Positions 37,961 through 46,013 of a stretch of DNA of 64,000 bases are shown here, one piece after another. Source of the DNA: Actinoplanes oblitus (GTDB lineage: Bacteria; Actinomycetota; Actinomycetes; Mycobacteriales; Micromonosporaceae). Within the stretch, counting starts at the first letter, position 1. Each line of letters starts with the position of its first letter. Location of the stretch: contig NZ_CP126980.1 in assembly GCF_030252345.1 (NCBI RefSeq), positions 519,501 through 583,500 on the forward strand, written 5' to 3'. The notes below the pieces were generated by a model. That model saw nothing but the letters and a program-made list of their open reading frames with translations. It had not been told where the DNA came from and searched no databases. The position numbers and the translations under genes are program-made.

Positions 37961-38581
37961 ATGCCAGCGAAACGCCGTGACGCCGAGGCGAACCGGGACC
38001 GGATCCTGCGGGCCGCTCAGGAACTGCTCTCCCGCAACCCGGCGGCCAGCATGGACGACCTGGCCCAGGCCGCCGGAGTGGTCCGGCGGACCGTCTACGC
38101 GCACTTCCCGACCCGGGACGCGCTGCTCGACGGCCTCTCCGACAAGGTCTCCGCGCACCTGCTCGCCGCGCTCGGCGGCACCGACCGGTCCGGGCTGGAA
38201 CCGGAGGTCGCCCTCGCCGACTTCGCCCTCACCGTCTGGACCGTGGGCGCCGAGTACCGCCTGCTGATGACCCTGGCGGAGGCCGATCTCGGTGGCGCGT
38301 CGCGGCTGCACGAGCTGCTCGCCCCGATCCGGGCGCGTGGTGTGGAACTGCTGGTCCGCGGCCGGGCCAGCGGCCGGTTCGCCACCCACCTGCCGCCCGG
38401 GGTGCTCACCCTGGCGCTGCAGGGGATGACCCTGTCGATGATCCAGGCGGTGAACGAGGGGGTCTGGTCCGACGACGGCACCGGTGTCGCGGTCGCCGTG
38501 CTGATCGCCGCCGGACTCGGTCCCGGGGCCGCCGAGAAAGCCGTGGAGCAGGCCCGAAACCTGAAAGTTGCACACGACTGA
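37961..38581 (+). CDS. TetR-family transcriptional regulator
   Basis: This 206-residue repressor has an N-terminal helix-turn-helix: RDRILRAAQELLSRNPAASM, DDLAQAAGVVRRTVYAHFPT. The C-terminal half is helical and would bind an unknown ligand. ATG 37961 has no clear ribosome-binding site, so a leaderless message is possible. A perfect inverted repeat lies 10 bases after the gene and 10 bases before the MMPL gene, so this protein most likely represses the efflux genes that follow. Confidence 0.9.
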   Translation: MPAKRRDAEANRDRILRAAQELLSRNPAASMDDLAQAAGVVRRTVYAHFPTRDALLDGLSDKVSAHLLAALGGTDRSGLEPEVALADFALTVWTVGAEYRLLMTLAEADLGGASRLHELLAPIRARGVELLVRGRASGRFATHLPPGVLTLALQGMTLSMIQAVNEGVWSDDGTGVAVAVLIAAGLGPGAAEKAVEQARNLKVAHD

Positions 38582-38590
38582 GCAGTGCCG

Positions 38591-38618
38591 CTAACCTGCA
38601 CGCAACTGTGCAGGTTAG
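38591..38618. promoter_or_regulatory. Inverted-repeat operator before MMPL gene
   Basis: CTAACCTGCAC and GTGCAGGTTAG are perfect 11-base arms with a 6-base spacer, 10 bases before the GTG start of the transporter. Length and symmetry fit a TetR-dimer site. The lack of a T run argues against a terminator. Confidence 0.8.
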
Positions 38619-38627
38619 GGGCTCCCC

Positions 38628-41183
38628 GTGTCGTCCGCACTTCACCGTCTGGCCGTCTCCGTCGTCCGCCACCGTGGCCGCACCCTGATCGCCTGGCTGC
38701 TCGCCCTGCTGGTGCTGGCCGGCGGCGGACTACTGGTCGCGCGTGGCACCGACGACGCCTTCACCATCCCCGGCTCCGAGTCCCAGCGGGCCCTGGACAC
38801 GCTCAACCGGGTCTTCCCCGAGGTCAGCGGCTCCTCGGCGCAGCTGGTGATCACCGGGGTCGACCCGGCGACGGTTCAGCCGGCGATCACCGACGCGGTC
38901 CGGGACGCCGAACGGGTCGACCAGGTGATCACGGTGATCTCGCCGTTCGACAAGCGGTTCAAGGGCAACCGCACCGGCCACGCGGCGATCGTCACCGTCC
39001 ATTTCGACGTGGCGTTCATGGACGTCAAGCCGGAGACGAAGGCGGCGATCGACGAGATCGGGGCGGAGCTCCATCGCCGTACCGGAAAAGAGGTCCTGGT
39101 CGGCGGCGACGCCTATGCCGACCGGGTGCCGAAGCCCAGCCCGGTCGAAGGCCTCGGCCTGGTCGTGGCCATGATGGTCCTGCTGATCACGTTCGGCTCG
39201 ATGGTCGCCGCCGGGCTGCCGCTGCTCACCGCGATCCTCGGGGTCGGGCTCTCGGTCGGCCTGCTCTACGGCGCCACCCGCGTGGTCACCGTCCCGTCCA
39301 CCGCTGTCACCCTGGCAACGATGCTCGGCCTCGCGGTCGGCATCGACTACGCGCTGTTCATCCTGTCCCGGCACCGCGACCAGCTCCGGGCCGGCCTGCC
39401 GGTCGCCGACTCGATCGCCCGGGCCACCGCGACGGCCGGCTCGGCGGTGGTCTTCGCCGGACTGACCGTGGTGATCGCCCTGGTCGGGCTGGTGGTGGCG
39501 GACATTCCGTTCCTCACCACGATGGGGCTCTGCGCGGCGATGGCGGTGGCGATCGCCGTACTCATCGCGGTCACCCTGATGCCGGCGCTCCTCGCGCTGG
39601 CCGGCGATCGTCTGCGGCCGAAGGCCCGCAAGAAGCCGCGTCAGCGGCGGATCGGGATCTACGCGCGCTGGGTGACGGCGGTGACCCGGCGGCCGGTGAT
39701 CACCATCGTGACGCTGCTGATCGGGCTCGGGGTGCTGGCCCTGCCGGCGGCCGAGCTGCGGCTGGCGCTGCCGGACGGGGCGAGCGAGGTGCCGGGCAGC
39801 GCGGCGCGGCGGACCTACGACGCGATCACCGCGGAGTTCGGGCCGGGTCACAACGGGCCGCTGCTGGTCACCGCGGACATCATCGCCTCGCACGACCCGG
39901 TCGGCCTGATGAACCGGCTGGGCGCGGAGATCGCCAAGGTGCCCGGCGTCGCGCTGGTGCCGATCGCCACGCCCAACCCGCGCGCCGAGATCGGCATCGT
40001 GCAGGTGGTCCCGGCCAGCGCGCCGGACTCGCCGGACACCGCCGAGCTGGTCGCCCGGCTGCGCGCGCTGGAACCGCACTTCCTCGCCGAGTATGGCGTG
40101 CACACCGCCGTCACCGGGATCACCGCGGTCGGCGTCGACGTGTCGGCACGGCTCGGTGGAGCGCTGGTGCCGTTCGGCATCCTGGTCGTCGGGTTGTCCC
40201 TGGTGCTGCTCACCATGGTGTTCCGGTCGATCGCCGTGCCGATCAAGGCGACCGTCGGTTACCTGCTCTCGGTCGGCGCCGCGTTCGGGGTGACCGCGCT
40301 GGTCTTCCAGCGCGGCTGGCTGGCCGGCCCGCTGAACGTGGCGCACACCGGCAGCGTGATCAGTTTCCTGCCGATCATCCTGATGGGCGTCCTGTTCGGA
40401 CTCGCGATGGACTACGAGGTCTTCCTGGTCTCCCGGATCCGCGAGGAGTACGTGCACACCGGCGACGCCCGGCACGCGATCGACGCCGGGTTCCGGGCCT
40501 CCGCGCCGGTCGTGGTGGCCGCCGCCGCGATCATGTTCGCGGTCTTCGCCGCGTTCGTCCCGGAGGGCGCCGCGACTGTCAAGCCGATCGCGTTGAGCCT
40601 GGCCGTCGGGGTCTTCGTGGACGCGTTCCTGGTCCGGATGACGCTGGTCCCGGCGGTGCTGGCGCTGCTCGGCGCGCGTGCCTGGTGGCTGCCGGCGCGG
40701 CTGGACCGGATGCTGCCGTCCTTCGACGTGGAGGGCGAGGGCGTCACCCGGGAGCTGGCCCTGGCCGACTGGCCGGAGCCGGGCAGCACCGACGTGATCA
40801 CCACCGACCAGGTGCGCATCGGGCCCGGCGAGCTCGTCAACGTGGTGGGCGACCCGCGATCGACGAGTGCCTTCCTGCTCACCGTCGGCGGCCGGGTGAC
40901 CGAGGTGCCGGGCCGGATGAAGACGCTCGGCCGGGTCCTGCCGCAGCGCGCCGCCGAGGTGCGCGACGAAGTCGTCCTGATCCGCCGCCCGGAGGCCGCC
41001 GCGATCCTGGCGGCCGCCGCCGAGGCGCCGCCACTGCTGCTGATCGAGGGCTTCGACCGGGTGCCCGACCGGGCCGCCGTGCTGGCCGGCCTGCGGGACG
41101 CCGCCGACCGTGGCAGCACGGTGCTGGTGACCGGCATTGATCACGACCCCGCCATCCCGACGAGTTTCAAGGTGTCCGCGTGA
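38628..41183 (+). CDS. MMPL-family transporter with degenerate ABC-like tail
   Basis: This 851-residue RND/MMPL membrane protein is related to lipid and drug exporters of actinobacteria. There are twelve likely transmembrane helices in two groups, with TM1 at about 15-36 (LIAWLLALLVLAGGGLLV). GLAVGIDYALFIL and GLAMDYEVFLVSRIREEYVH are the paired MMPL proton-relay segments. After the last helix a tail of about 130 residues resembles an ABC nucleotide-binding domain (GELVNVVGDPRSTSAFLLTV, later PPLLLIEGFDRV), but Walker A lacks the GK(S/T) Lys. GTG 38628 follows AGGGG. It overlaps the YhgE gene by four bases. Confidence 0.9.
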   Translation: MSSALHRLAVSVVRHRGRTLIAWLLALLVLAGGGLLVARGTDDAFTIPGSESQRALDTLNRVFPEVSGSSAQLVITGVDPATVQPAITDAVRDAERVDQVITVISPFDKRFKGNRTGHAAIVTVHFDVAFMDVKPETKAAIDEIGAELHRRTGKEVLVGGDAYADRVPKPSPVEGLGLVVAMMVLLITFGSMVAAGLPLLTAILGVGLSVGLLYGATRVVTVPSTAVTLATMLGLAVGIDYALFILSRHRDQLRAGLPVADSIARATATAGSAVVFAGLTVVIALVGLVVADIPFLTTMGLCAAMAVAIAVLIAVTLMPALLALAGDRLRPKARKKPRQRRIGIYARWVTAVTRRPVITIVTLLIGLGVLALPAAELRLALPDGASEVPGSAARRTYDAITAEFGPGHNGPLLVTADIIASHDPVGLMNRLGAEIAKVPGVALVPIATPNPRAEIGIVQVVPASAPDSPDTAELVARLRALEPHFLAEYGVHTAVTGITAVGVDVSARLGGALVPFGILVVGLSLVLLTMVFRSIAVPIKATVGYLLSVGAAFGVTALVFQRGWLAGPLNVAHTGSVISFLPIILMGVLFGLAMDYEVFLVSRIREEYVHTGDARHAIDAGFRASAPVVVAAAAIMFAVFAAFVPEGAATVKPIALSLAVGVFVDAFLVRMTLVPAVLALLGARAWWLPARLDRMLPSFDVEGEGVTRELALADWPEPGSTDVITTDQVRIGPGELVNVVGDPRSTSAFLLTVGGRVTEVPGRMKTLGRVLPQRAAEVRDEVVLIRRPEAAAILAAAAEAPPLLLIEGFDRVPDRAAVLAGLRDAADRGSTVLVTGIDHDPAIPTSFKVSA

Positions 41184-43351
41184 AAAAGACCTGGATCGGG
41201 GTGCTGCTCGTGCCGCTGCTCGCGGCGGGCGCGCTGCTGGCGGCCTTCCACGACCCGGCCGCCCGGCTGGACACGGTGACCGCCGCCATCGTCAACGGTG
41301 ACCAGCCGGTCGAGCGGGACGGGCAGACCATCCCGCTGGGCCGCGAGCTGGCCGCCAAGCTGGTCGCGCACACCGGCGACAACTACACCTGGGTGCTCAC
41401 CGGTGCGGCCGACGCCGCGGCCGGGCTGGACTCCGGCAAGTACCGGGTCGCGGTCACCATCCCGGCCAACTTCTCCCGCGCGGCGATCTCCACCGGGAAC
41501 GCCGCGCCGGCGACGGCGGAACGGGCCCAGGTGGACGTGACCTCCTCGCGTACCTCGAACGGGGTCGATCCGGTGATCAGCCGGACCTTGACCGACGCCG
41601 CGGTCGCCACCCTCAACCAGACGGTTGTCGAGACCTATCTCGACAACGTCTACCTCGGCTTCAACCGGATGCACGACCAGCTCGGCGACGCCGCGGACGG
41701 CGCCGGCCGGGTGTCCGACGGCGCGCGACAGGTCGCCGACGGCAACCATCAGCTGGTGGTCGGGCTCGGACAGCTCGCCACCGGCAGCGGCGCGCTGGCC
41801 GACGGCACGGACCGGCTCAGCGCCGGAGCGTCCACGCTGGCCGGTGGCACCGAGCGACTTCGCGACGGCGCCGCCACGCTGGCCACCGGCACCGGGAAAC
41901 TCGCCACCGGGGCGTCCCGCCTGGCCACCGGCGCCGGCCGGCTGGAAGACGGCACGAACCAGCTGGCCGGTGGCCTGAGCACGCTGCGGAAGCGGACCGC
42001 CGCGCTGCCCGCGCAGACCCGCGAGCTGGCCGACGGCGCGCAGCGGGTGGCCGACGGCAACCAGCGGCTCGCGGACACGGTGGTCCCCATCGCCAACGAG
42101 GTGGTGACCGGTATCGACCGGCTGCCCGACCTGACCTCGGCCGCCCGGCAGGCCCGCGAGCTGGCCGATCAGTGTCAGACACCGGCCGACGCGTGCGCGC
42201 GGCTGCGCGAGATCGCCGACAAGCTCGTCGACGCCAGCGGCGACGCGGAGACGGCCAAGGCCGGGGTGCGCGACAGGGTGGTCGAGGTCCGCGACGGGAT
42301 CACCGATCTGGCCGACGGCGCCCAGCGGGTCGCCGACGGCGCCGACCGGCTGGCCGACCAGACCCCGCAGCTGGCCGGCGGGATCAAGCAGGCCGCGACC
42401 GGTGCGGTGTCGGTGCACCGGGCGGCCGGGCAACTCGCGGACGGCGCCGGCGAGCTGCGGGCCGGGGCCGGCGAGGCGGCGCACGGGGCGGCCGCGCTCC
42501 GCGACGGCGCGCGGCGGCTGACCGGGGGAGCCGATCAACTCGCGGCCGGTGCGAGGGACGCCGCCTCCGGCGCCGATCACCTGACTTCCGGGGTACGCCG
42601 CGCCGGCACCGCCGGTCGCCGGCTCGCCGACGGGTCCACCCGGCTCGCCGGTGGCGCCTCCGACCTGGCGGGTGCCCTGGACGACGGCAGCGCGCAGGTA
42701 CCCAGCTATTCGGCGGCCGACCGGGAACACCTGCGGGCGGTCGCTGCCAGCCCGATCGCCGCGACCGGGCACGGCTTCGACGACCTGGGCGGACTCGTGG
42801 CCGGGCCGATCGTGGCCCTGGTGCTCTGGCTGGGCGCGCTGCTCCTGCCGCAGCGGGGCGGTGATCCGCTCACCTGGCGCGGCCCGACCTGGCGCCTGGT
42901 GATGCTCGATGCCAAACCCCTTTTCGGGTACGCCCTGGGCCAGGCTCTCGTGGTGACCGCTGCCGCCGAGGTGTTCCTGCGTCTCGGGCCGTGGCGGCTG
43001 CTCGCCCTGCTGGGCGTGGACGCGCTGATCGCCGTGGTGTTCGCGCTGGTGGTGCGGGCGCTGGTGGTCGGGTTCGGCGGGACCGGGCGGCTGCTCGGGG
43101 TGGTGGTGCCGGTGATCGCGCTGGCCACCGTCGTGGTGTCCGGGGTGCCGGCGACGCTCGCCACCGTCGCGAGCTACCTGCCGACGTACGGGCCGGTGAT
43201 CGCGGTGCGGGCGCTCACCGCGCACGGCGGCGCGGCCGGGCCGGGGATCGCGCTGACGCTGGGCTGGCTGGTGATCGGGGTGCTCGGGGTGCTGTGCGCG
43301 ACGGCGTACCGGCGGACGATCCGGATGGTGCCGGCGCTGCTCGTGCCTTAG
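41180..43351 (+). CDS. YhgE/Pip-type membrane protein
   Basis: The product has 723 residues. One N-terminal transmembrane helix is followed by a large extracytoplasmic part (about 30-520). It is made of many short alpha-helical repeats of the form ADGA-x-x-L (ADGTDRLSAGASTLAGGTER and similar), the hallmark of the YhgE/Pip and ESX-associated family. The C-terminus has five or six membrane helices (LVAGPIVALVLWLGALLLP). GTG 41180 overlaps the MMPL stop (GTGA), so the two are co-expressed. Such pairs are thought to export lipids or antimicrobials; the substrate is unknown. Confidence 0.88.
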   Translation: MKKTWIGVLLVPLLAAGALLAAFHDPAARLDTVTAAIVNGDQPVERDGQTIPLGRELAAKLVAHTGDNYTWVLTGAADAAAGLDSGKYRVAVTIPANFSRAAISTGNAAPATAERAQVDVTSSRTSNGVDPVISRTLTDAAVATLNQTVVETYLDNVYLGFNRMHDQLGDAADGAGRVSDGARQVADGNHQLVVGLGQLATGSGALADGTDRLSAGASTLAGGTERLRDGAATLATGTGKLATGASRLATGAGRLEDGTNQLAGGLSTLRKRTAALPAQTRELADGAQRVADGNQRLADTVVPIANEVVTGIDRLPDLTSAARQARELADQCQTPADACARLREIADKLVDASGDAETAKAGVRDRVVEVRDGITDLADGAQRVADGADRLADQTPQLAGGIKQAATGAVSVHRAAGQLADGAGELRAGAGEAAHGAAALRDGARRLTGGADQLAAGARDAASGADHLTSGVRRAGTAGRRLADGSTRLAGGASDLAGALDDGSAQVPSYSAADREHLRAVAASPIAATGHGFDDLGGLVAGPIVALVLWLGALLLPQRGGDPLTWRGPTWRLVMLDAKPLFGYALGQALVVTAAAEVFLRLGPWRLLALLGVDALIAVVFALVVRALVVGFGGTGRLLGVVVPVIALATVVVSGVPATLATVASYLPTYGPVIAVRALTAHGGAAGPGIALTLGWLVIGVLGVLCATAYRRTIRMVPALLVP

Positions 43352-43446
43352 CCGTCAGTGGCACGAAGACGGGATGGAAGCGCTCCCAAGGCGTCTCTAG
43401 TGTTCGTTGTGGTCCTGCTGATCCATTTCAGACTCGAGGAATCACG

Positions 43447-44130
43447 ATGAACTGGCGTCCCGCTCTTGCCGTCCCGGCTGTCGCCGCTGCCGCGTTGCTC
43501 GCGCTGACCGCCTGCAAGCAGGACACCGTGGCGGCTCCGGGGGCCGTGACCTCCCCGCAAGCGGCCGCGGCCTCCCCGAAGGCGGCCACGGCCTCCTCGC
43601 CGCACGCCGGCGCACCGGCCGCGACCAGGACGAAGACCGCTCGCCCGGCCAAGACGCCGACCAGTGACCCCGGTGACGGGGATGGCCTGTCCGGTGACGC
43701 GGGCGACCCGGACGCGCCGGCCTGCGCCACCGCCAACCTGAAGATCACCATCGACGAGGCGGAGGGCGCGGCCGGGCACAGCATCGCGCCGGTGCACTTC
43801 CGCAACACCGGGCCGCGGTGCTGGATCGAGGGCTACCCGACGGTCGTCACCGGCGCCGGTGCCACCGCCGGCAAGACCCCGAGCGGGTACGGCGGCGGCC
43901 TGAGCGACGGCTCCGAGCCCTCGCCCTATCTGCTGGAGAAGGGCGACACCGCGTCCGCCGTGATCGAGGCGCTGAACGCCAACGCGGACGGCACCGCCTG
44001 CACGGCGGTCACCACCCTGCGGGTCAGCCCGCCGAAACAGAGTTCGTCGGTCAAGCTCGGCTGGTCGGGCGGCTGTGCCGAGTTCCAGGTCCACCCGGTC
44101 GTCCGCGGCACGACCGGCCAGGACGGCTGA
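43447..44130 (+). CDS. DUF4232 lipoprotein
   Basis: The product has 227 residues. A lipobox (LLALTAC, Cys at about 22) marks membrane anchoring after export. A low-complexity Ala/Thr/Pro linker runs to about residue 95. The DUF4232 domain follows (CATANLKITIDEAEGAAGHS, FRNTGPRCWIEGYPTV, CTAVTTLRVSPP), a beta-sandwich common in actinobacterial surface proteins of unknown role. ATG 43447 follows AGGA. It is convergent with the MarR gene. Confidence 0.9.
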   Translation: MNWRPALAVPAVAAAALLALTACKQDTVAAPGAVTSPQAAAASPKAATASSPHAGAPAATRTKTARPAKTPTSDPGDGDGLSGDAGDPDAPACATANLKITIDEAEGAAGHSIAPVHFRNTGPRCWIEGYPTVVTGAGATAGKTPSGYGGGLSDGSEPSPYLLEKGDTASAVIEALNANADGTACTAVTTLRVSPPKQSSSVKLGWSGGCAEFQVHPVVRGTTGQDG

Positions 44131-44150
44131 CCACCCGGCGGCCCGGCGGA

Positions 44151-44615
44151 TCAGGCGGTGACCGCGGGGAGGATCTTGCCGGTGATCGCGCGGAGCTGGT
44201 CGATCTCGGCCTCCGAGAGGTGATCGAAGATCAGGCGGCGGACCTCGGCCACGTGGCCGGGCGCCGCCGCGGCCAGCACCGCCATGCCCTCGTCGGTGAG
44301 CGTGGCGATCTGCCCCCGCTTGTCGAAGGCGCAGGCCCGCCGGGTCATCCAGCCGCGCTGCTCCAGGCTGGCCACCGCGTGTGACAGCCGGCTGGTGGTG
44401 GTGCCGACCAGGCGGGCCAGGTCGGTCATCCGCATCGCCCGGCCCGGCGCGCCGCTGAGCGTGGCGAGAATCTGGTAGTACGCGTGCGGGATGCCGGCGT
44501 CGTCGCGCAGCTGCCGGTCGAGCGCGCTCGGCAGCAGCATCAGCAGCTGGGTCAGATTGAGCCAGGCGGCCATCTCCGGGCTGCTGAGCCAGTGCGGCTC
44601 CGGAGCGGCGGTCAT
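44151..44615 (-). CDS. MarR-family transcriptional regulator
   Basis: This 154-residue winged-helix repressor contains RAMRMTDLARLVGTTTSRLS (recognition helix) and GWMTRRACAFDKRGQIATLT (wing with the usual DxRG). I chose ATG 44615 because AGGAGG lies 5 bases upstream; ATG 44633 instead overlaps the deaminase stop and would add six residues. It is the third gene of the ribA operon, and two matched palindromes lie upstream of ribA, so it probably controls the operon in answer to a product-like ligand. Confidence 0.9.
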   Translation of the reverse strand: MTAAPEPHWLSSPEMAAWLNLTQLLMLLPSALDRQLRDDAGIPHAYYQILATLSGAPGRAMRMTDLARLVGTTTSRLSHAVASLEQRGWMTRRACAFDKRGQIATLTDEGMAVLAAAAPGHVAEVRRLIFDHLSEAEIDQLRAITGKILPAVTA

Positions 44616-44629
44616 GACGGCCTCCTGAG

Positions 44630-45097
44630 TCATGTGGTCTGCATCCCCATCACGTGGGCGTTGATGTCCCGCACCGCCTCACCCAGGTCGGTGATCTCGA
44701 GCACCTCGACGCCGTGCGCCCGCAGGGTCTCCACGCCGGTGCAGTCGGCGAAGTGCAGCGGCTCGCGCAGCGCCAGCGCCACCCGGCGGATGCCGGAGGC
44801 CAGGATCAGCTCGGTGCACGAGACCGGCCGGGACTTGCGGGTGGTGCACGGCTCCAGGGAGGTGTACATCGTCGCCCCGGCCAGATCGAGACCGCGCCCG
44901 GCCAGCTTGGCGAGCGCCTCCTCCTCGGCGTGGAAGTGCGGGTCGGTCTCCCCGGTGTACCCGGTCGCCATCGGGTTGCCGGCCGCGCCGACCACCACCG
45001 CGCCGACCGCGTAGTGCGTCGGCGACGGAGGGGAGAGCCGGGAGAGGTCGATGGCCGATCGTGTCCAGAAGCGGTCGGCCTCGGTCGGAAGCGTCAT
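44630..45097 (-). CDS. RibD-like pyrimidine deaminase, stand-alone
   Basis: This 155-residue zinc deaminase of the CDA/RibD group has the zinc site HAEEEAL (His-Ala-Glu) and SLEPCTTRKSRPVSC (two Cys). The reductase half of normal RibD is absent. In riboflavin synthesis this step deaminates the pyrimidine made by GTP cyclohydrolase II. Here the gene overlaps ribA by four bases and its stop meets the MarR reading frame, so the three form one unit. Other riboflavin genes are missing nearby, which points to a specialised metabolite or salvage role rather than bulk riboflavin. Confidence 0.85.
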   Translation of the reverse strand: MTLPTEADRFWTRSAIDLSRLSPPSPTHYAVGAVVVGAAGNPMATGYTGETDPHFHAEEEALAKLAGRGLDLAGATMYTSLEPCTTRKSRPVSCTELILASGIRRVALALREPLHFADCTGVETLRAHGVEVLEITDLGEAVRDINAHVMGMQTT

Positions 45098-45750
45098 GCG
45101 GCACCGGTCAGGTCGAGGGTGTGCGCGGTGTGGTCGCGCTTGGCAGCAAGGTAGCGGGCGTTCGCTTCGGACAGATGAACACCCGTGCGGATCTGCTCGG
45201 TCACCTCGACGCCGAGGTCACCGAGTTGCCCGGCCTTGTCCGGGTTGTTGCTGAGCAGCCGGATCCGGTCCACGTCCAGCGCGTGCAGCATCTGCGCCGC
45301 GGCGGTGTAGTCCCGCTCGTCCTCGCCGTGTCCGAGCGCGAGGTTCGCCTGATACGTGTCCAACCCGGTGTCCTGCAGAGCGTACGCGTCCAGTTTCGCG
45401 TACAGGCCGATTCCGCGACCCTCCTGACGCAGGTAGAGCAGGATCCCGCCCGCTTCGGTGATCCGCTCGGCGGCCTCCCGCAGCTGCGGGCCGCAGTCGC
45501 AGCGCTGGCTGCCGAAGACGTCCCCGGTGAGGCACTCGCTGTGCGGGCGGACCAGGGGGTTCGTGGCGTTGCGCCAGTCGCCGAGGCCGAGTGCCAGGTG
45601 CTCGCGCCCGTCGGCGAGGCCGATGAAGGTGAACACCTCGGCGGTGGTGTGGTAGCCATCCGGAAACTCCAGTGGCACCGTTACCCGGGTACGGACTCGC
45701 GCCGCCGGAGGCCTCACCTGCGCTGTCGCCTGGCCGATCGTCACCGTCAT
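45094..45750 (-). CDS. ribA: GTP cyclohydrolase II
   Basis: This 218-residue enzyme opens GTP to the diaminopyrimidine that begins riboflavin synthesis. The zinc site is SECLTGDVFGSQRCDCG, followed by LRQEGRGIGLYAKLDAYALQ with the catalytic Arg/Tyr region. DHBP synthase, usually fused in RibBA, is absent. ATG 45750 (MTVTIGQATAQV) follows GGGGG; an upstream ATG at 45813 would run through the operators. It is first in the ribA/deaminase/marR operon. Confidence 0.93.
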   Translation of the reverse strand: MTVTIGQATAQVRPPAARVRTRVTVPLEFPDGYHTTAEVFTFIGLADGREHLALGLGDWRNATNPLVRPHSECLTGDVFGSQRCDCGPQLREAAERITEAGGILLYLRQEGRGIGLYAKLDAYALQDTGLDTYQANLALGHGEDERDYTAAAQMLHALDVDRIRLLSNNPDKAGQLGDLGVEVTEQIRTGVHLSEANARYLAAKRDHTAHTLDLTGAA

Positions 45751-45766
45751 CGCAACCCCCACGGTT

Positions 45767-45814
45767 GTTGAAGTTTCACCAACACTATTCGCCGGTTGCT
45801 CTTGAAACTTCAAC
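45767..45814. promoter_or_regulatory. Twin palindromic operators upstream of ribA
   Basis: GTTGAAGTTTCA (45767-45778) and TGAAACTTCAAC (45803-45814) are perfect inverted 12-base arms 24 bases apart. Each arm is itself close to the palindrome TTGAA-NN-TTCAA, typical in size for MarR dimer sites. Between them and ribA lie only 16 bases, so binding would block transcription or early elongation. Confidence 0.75.
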
Positions 45815-46013
45815 GACGATCCGAGTGCGTTACATCACCAGGTAAAAAACTCAGCTCGGCAATGGGGACGGCGAGGTGCCGCGGGCGAACCGAAATCGGG
45901 AGCGAGCCCGGACCTCAGCGGACCGCGCCGGGGCAGCGGGCCGGAACGGTAGCGTTCTATGATCGCCCGGCCGCGCGGTGATCGGAACCGCCGGATCGCC
46001 CCGGAGGATCCCC

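Noticed and set aside
41700..42680. Regular DNA repeats that could suggest a CRISPR-like array
   Set aside because: They encode the ADGA-type helical repeats of the YhgE/Pip protein and there are no spacers of even length.
38730..43225. Two long minus-strand frames opposite the MMPL and YhgE genes
   Set aside because: They are Asp/His/Gln/Arg-rich shadows without ribosome-binding sites; the plus-strand membrane proteins are unmistakable.
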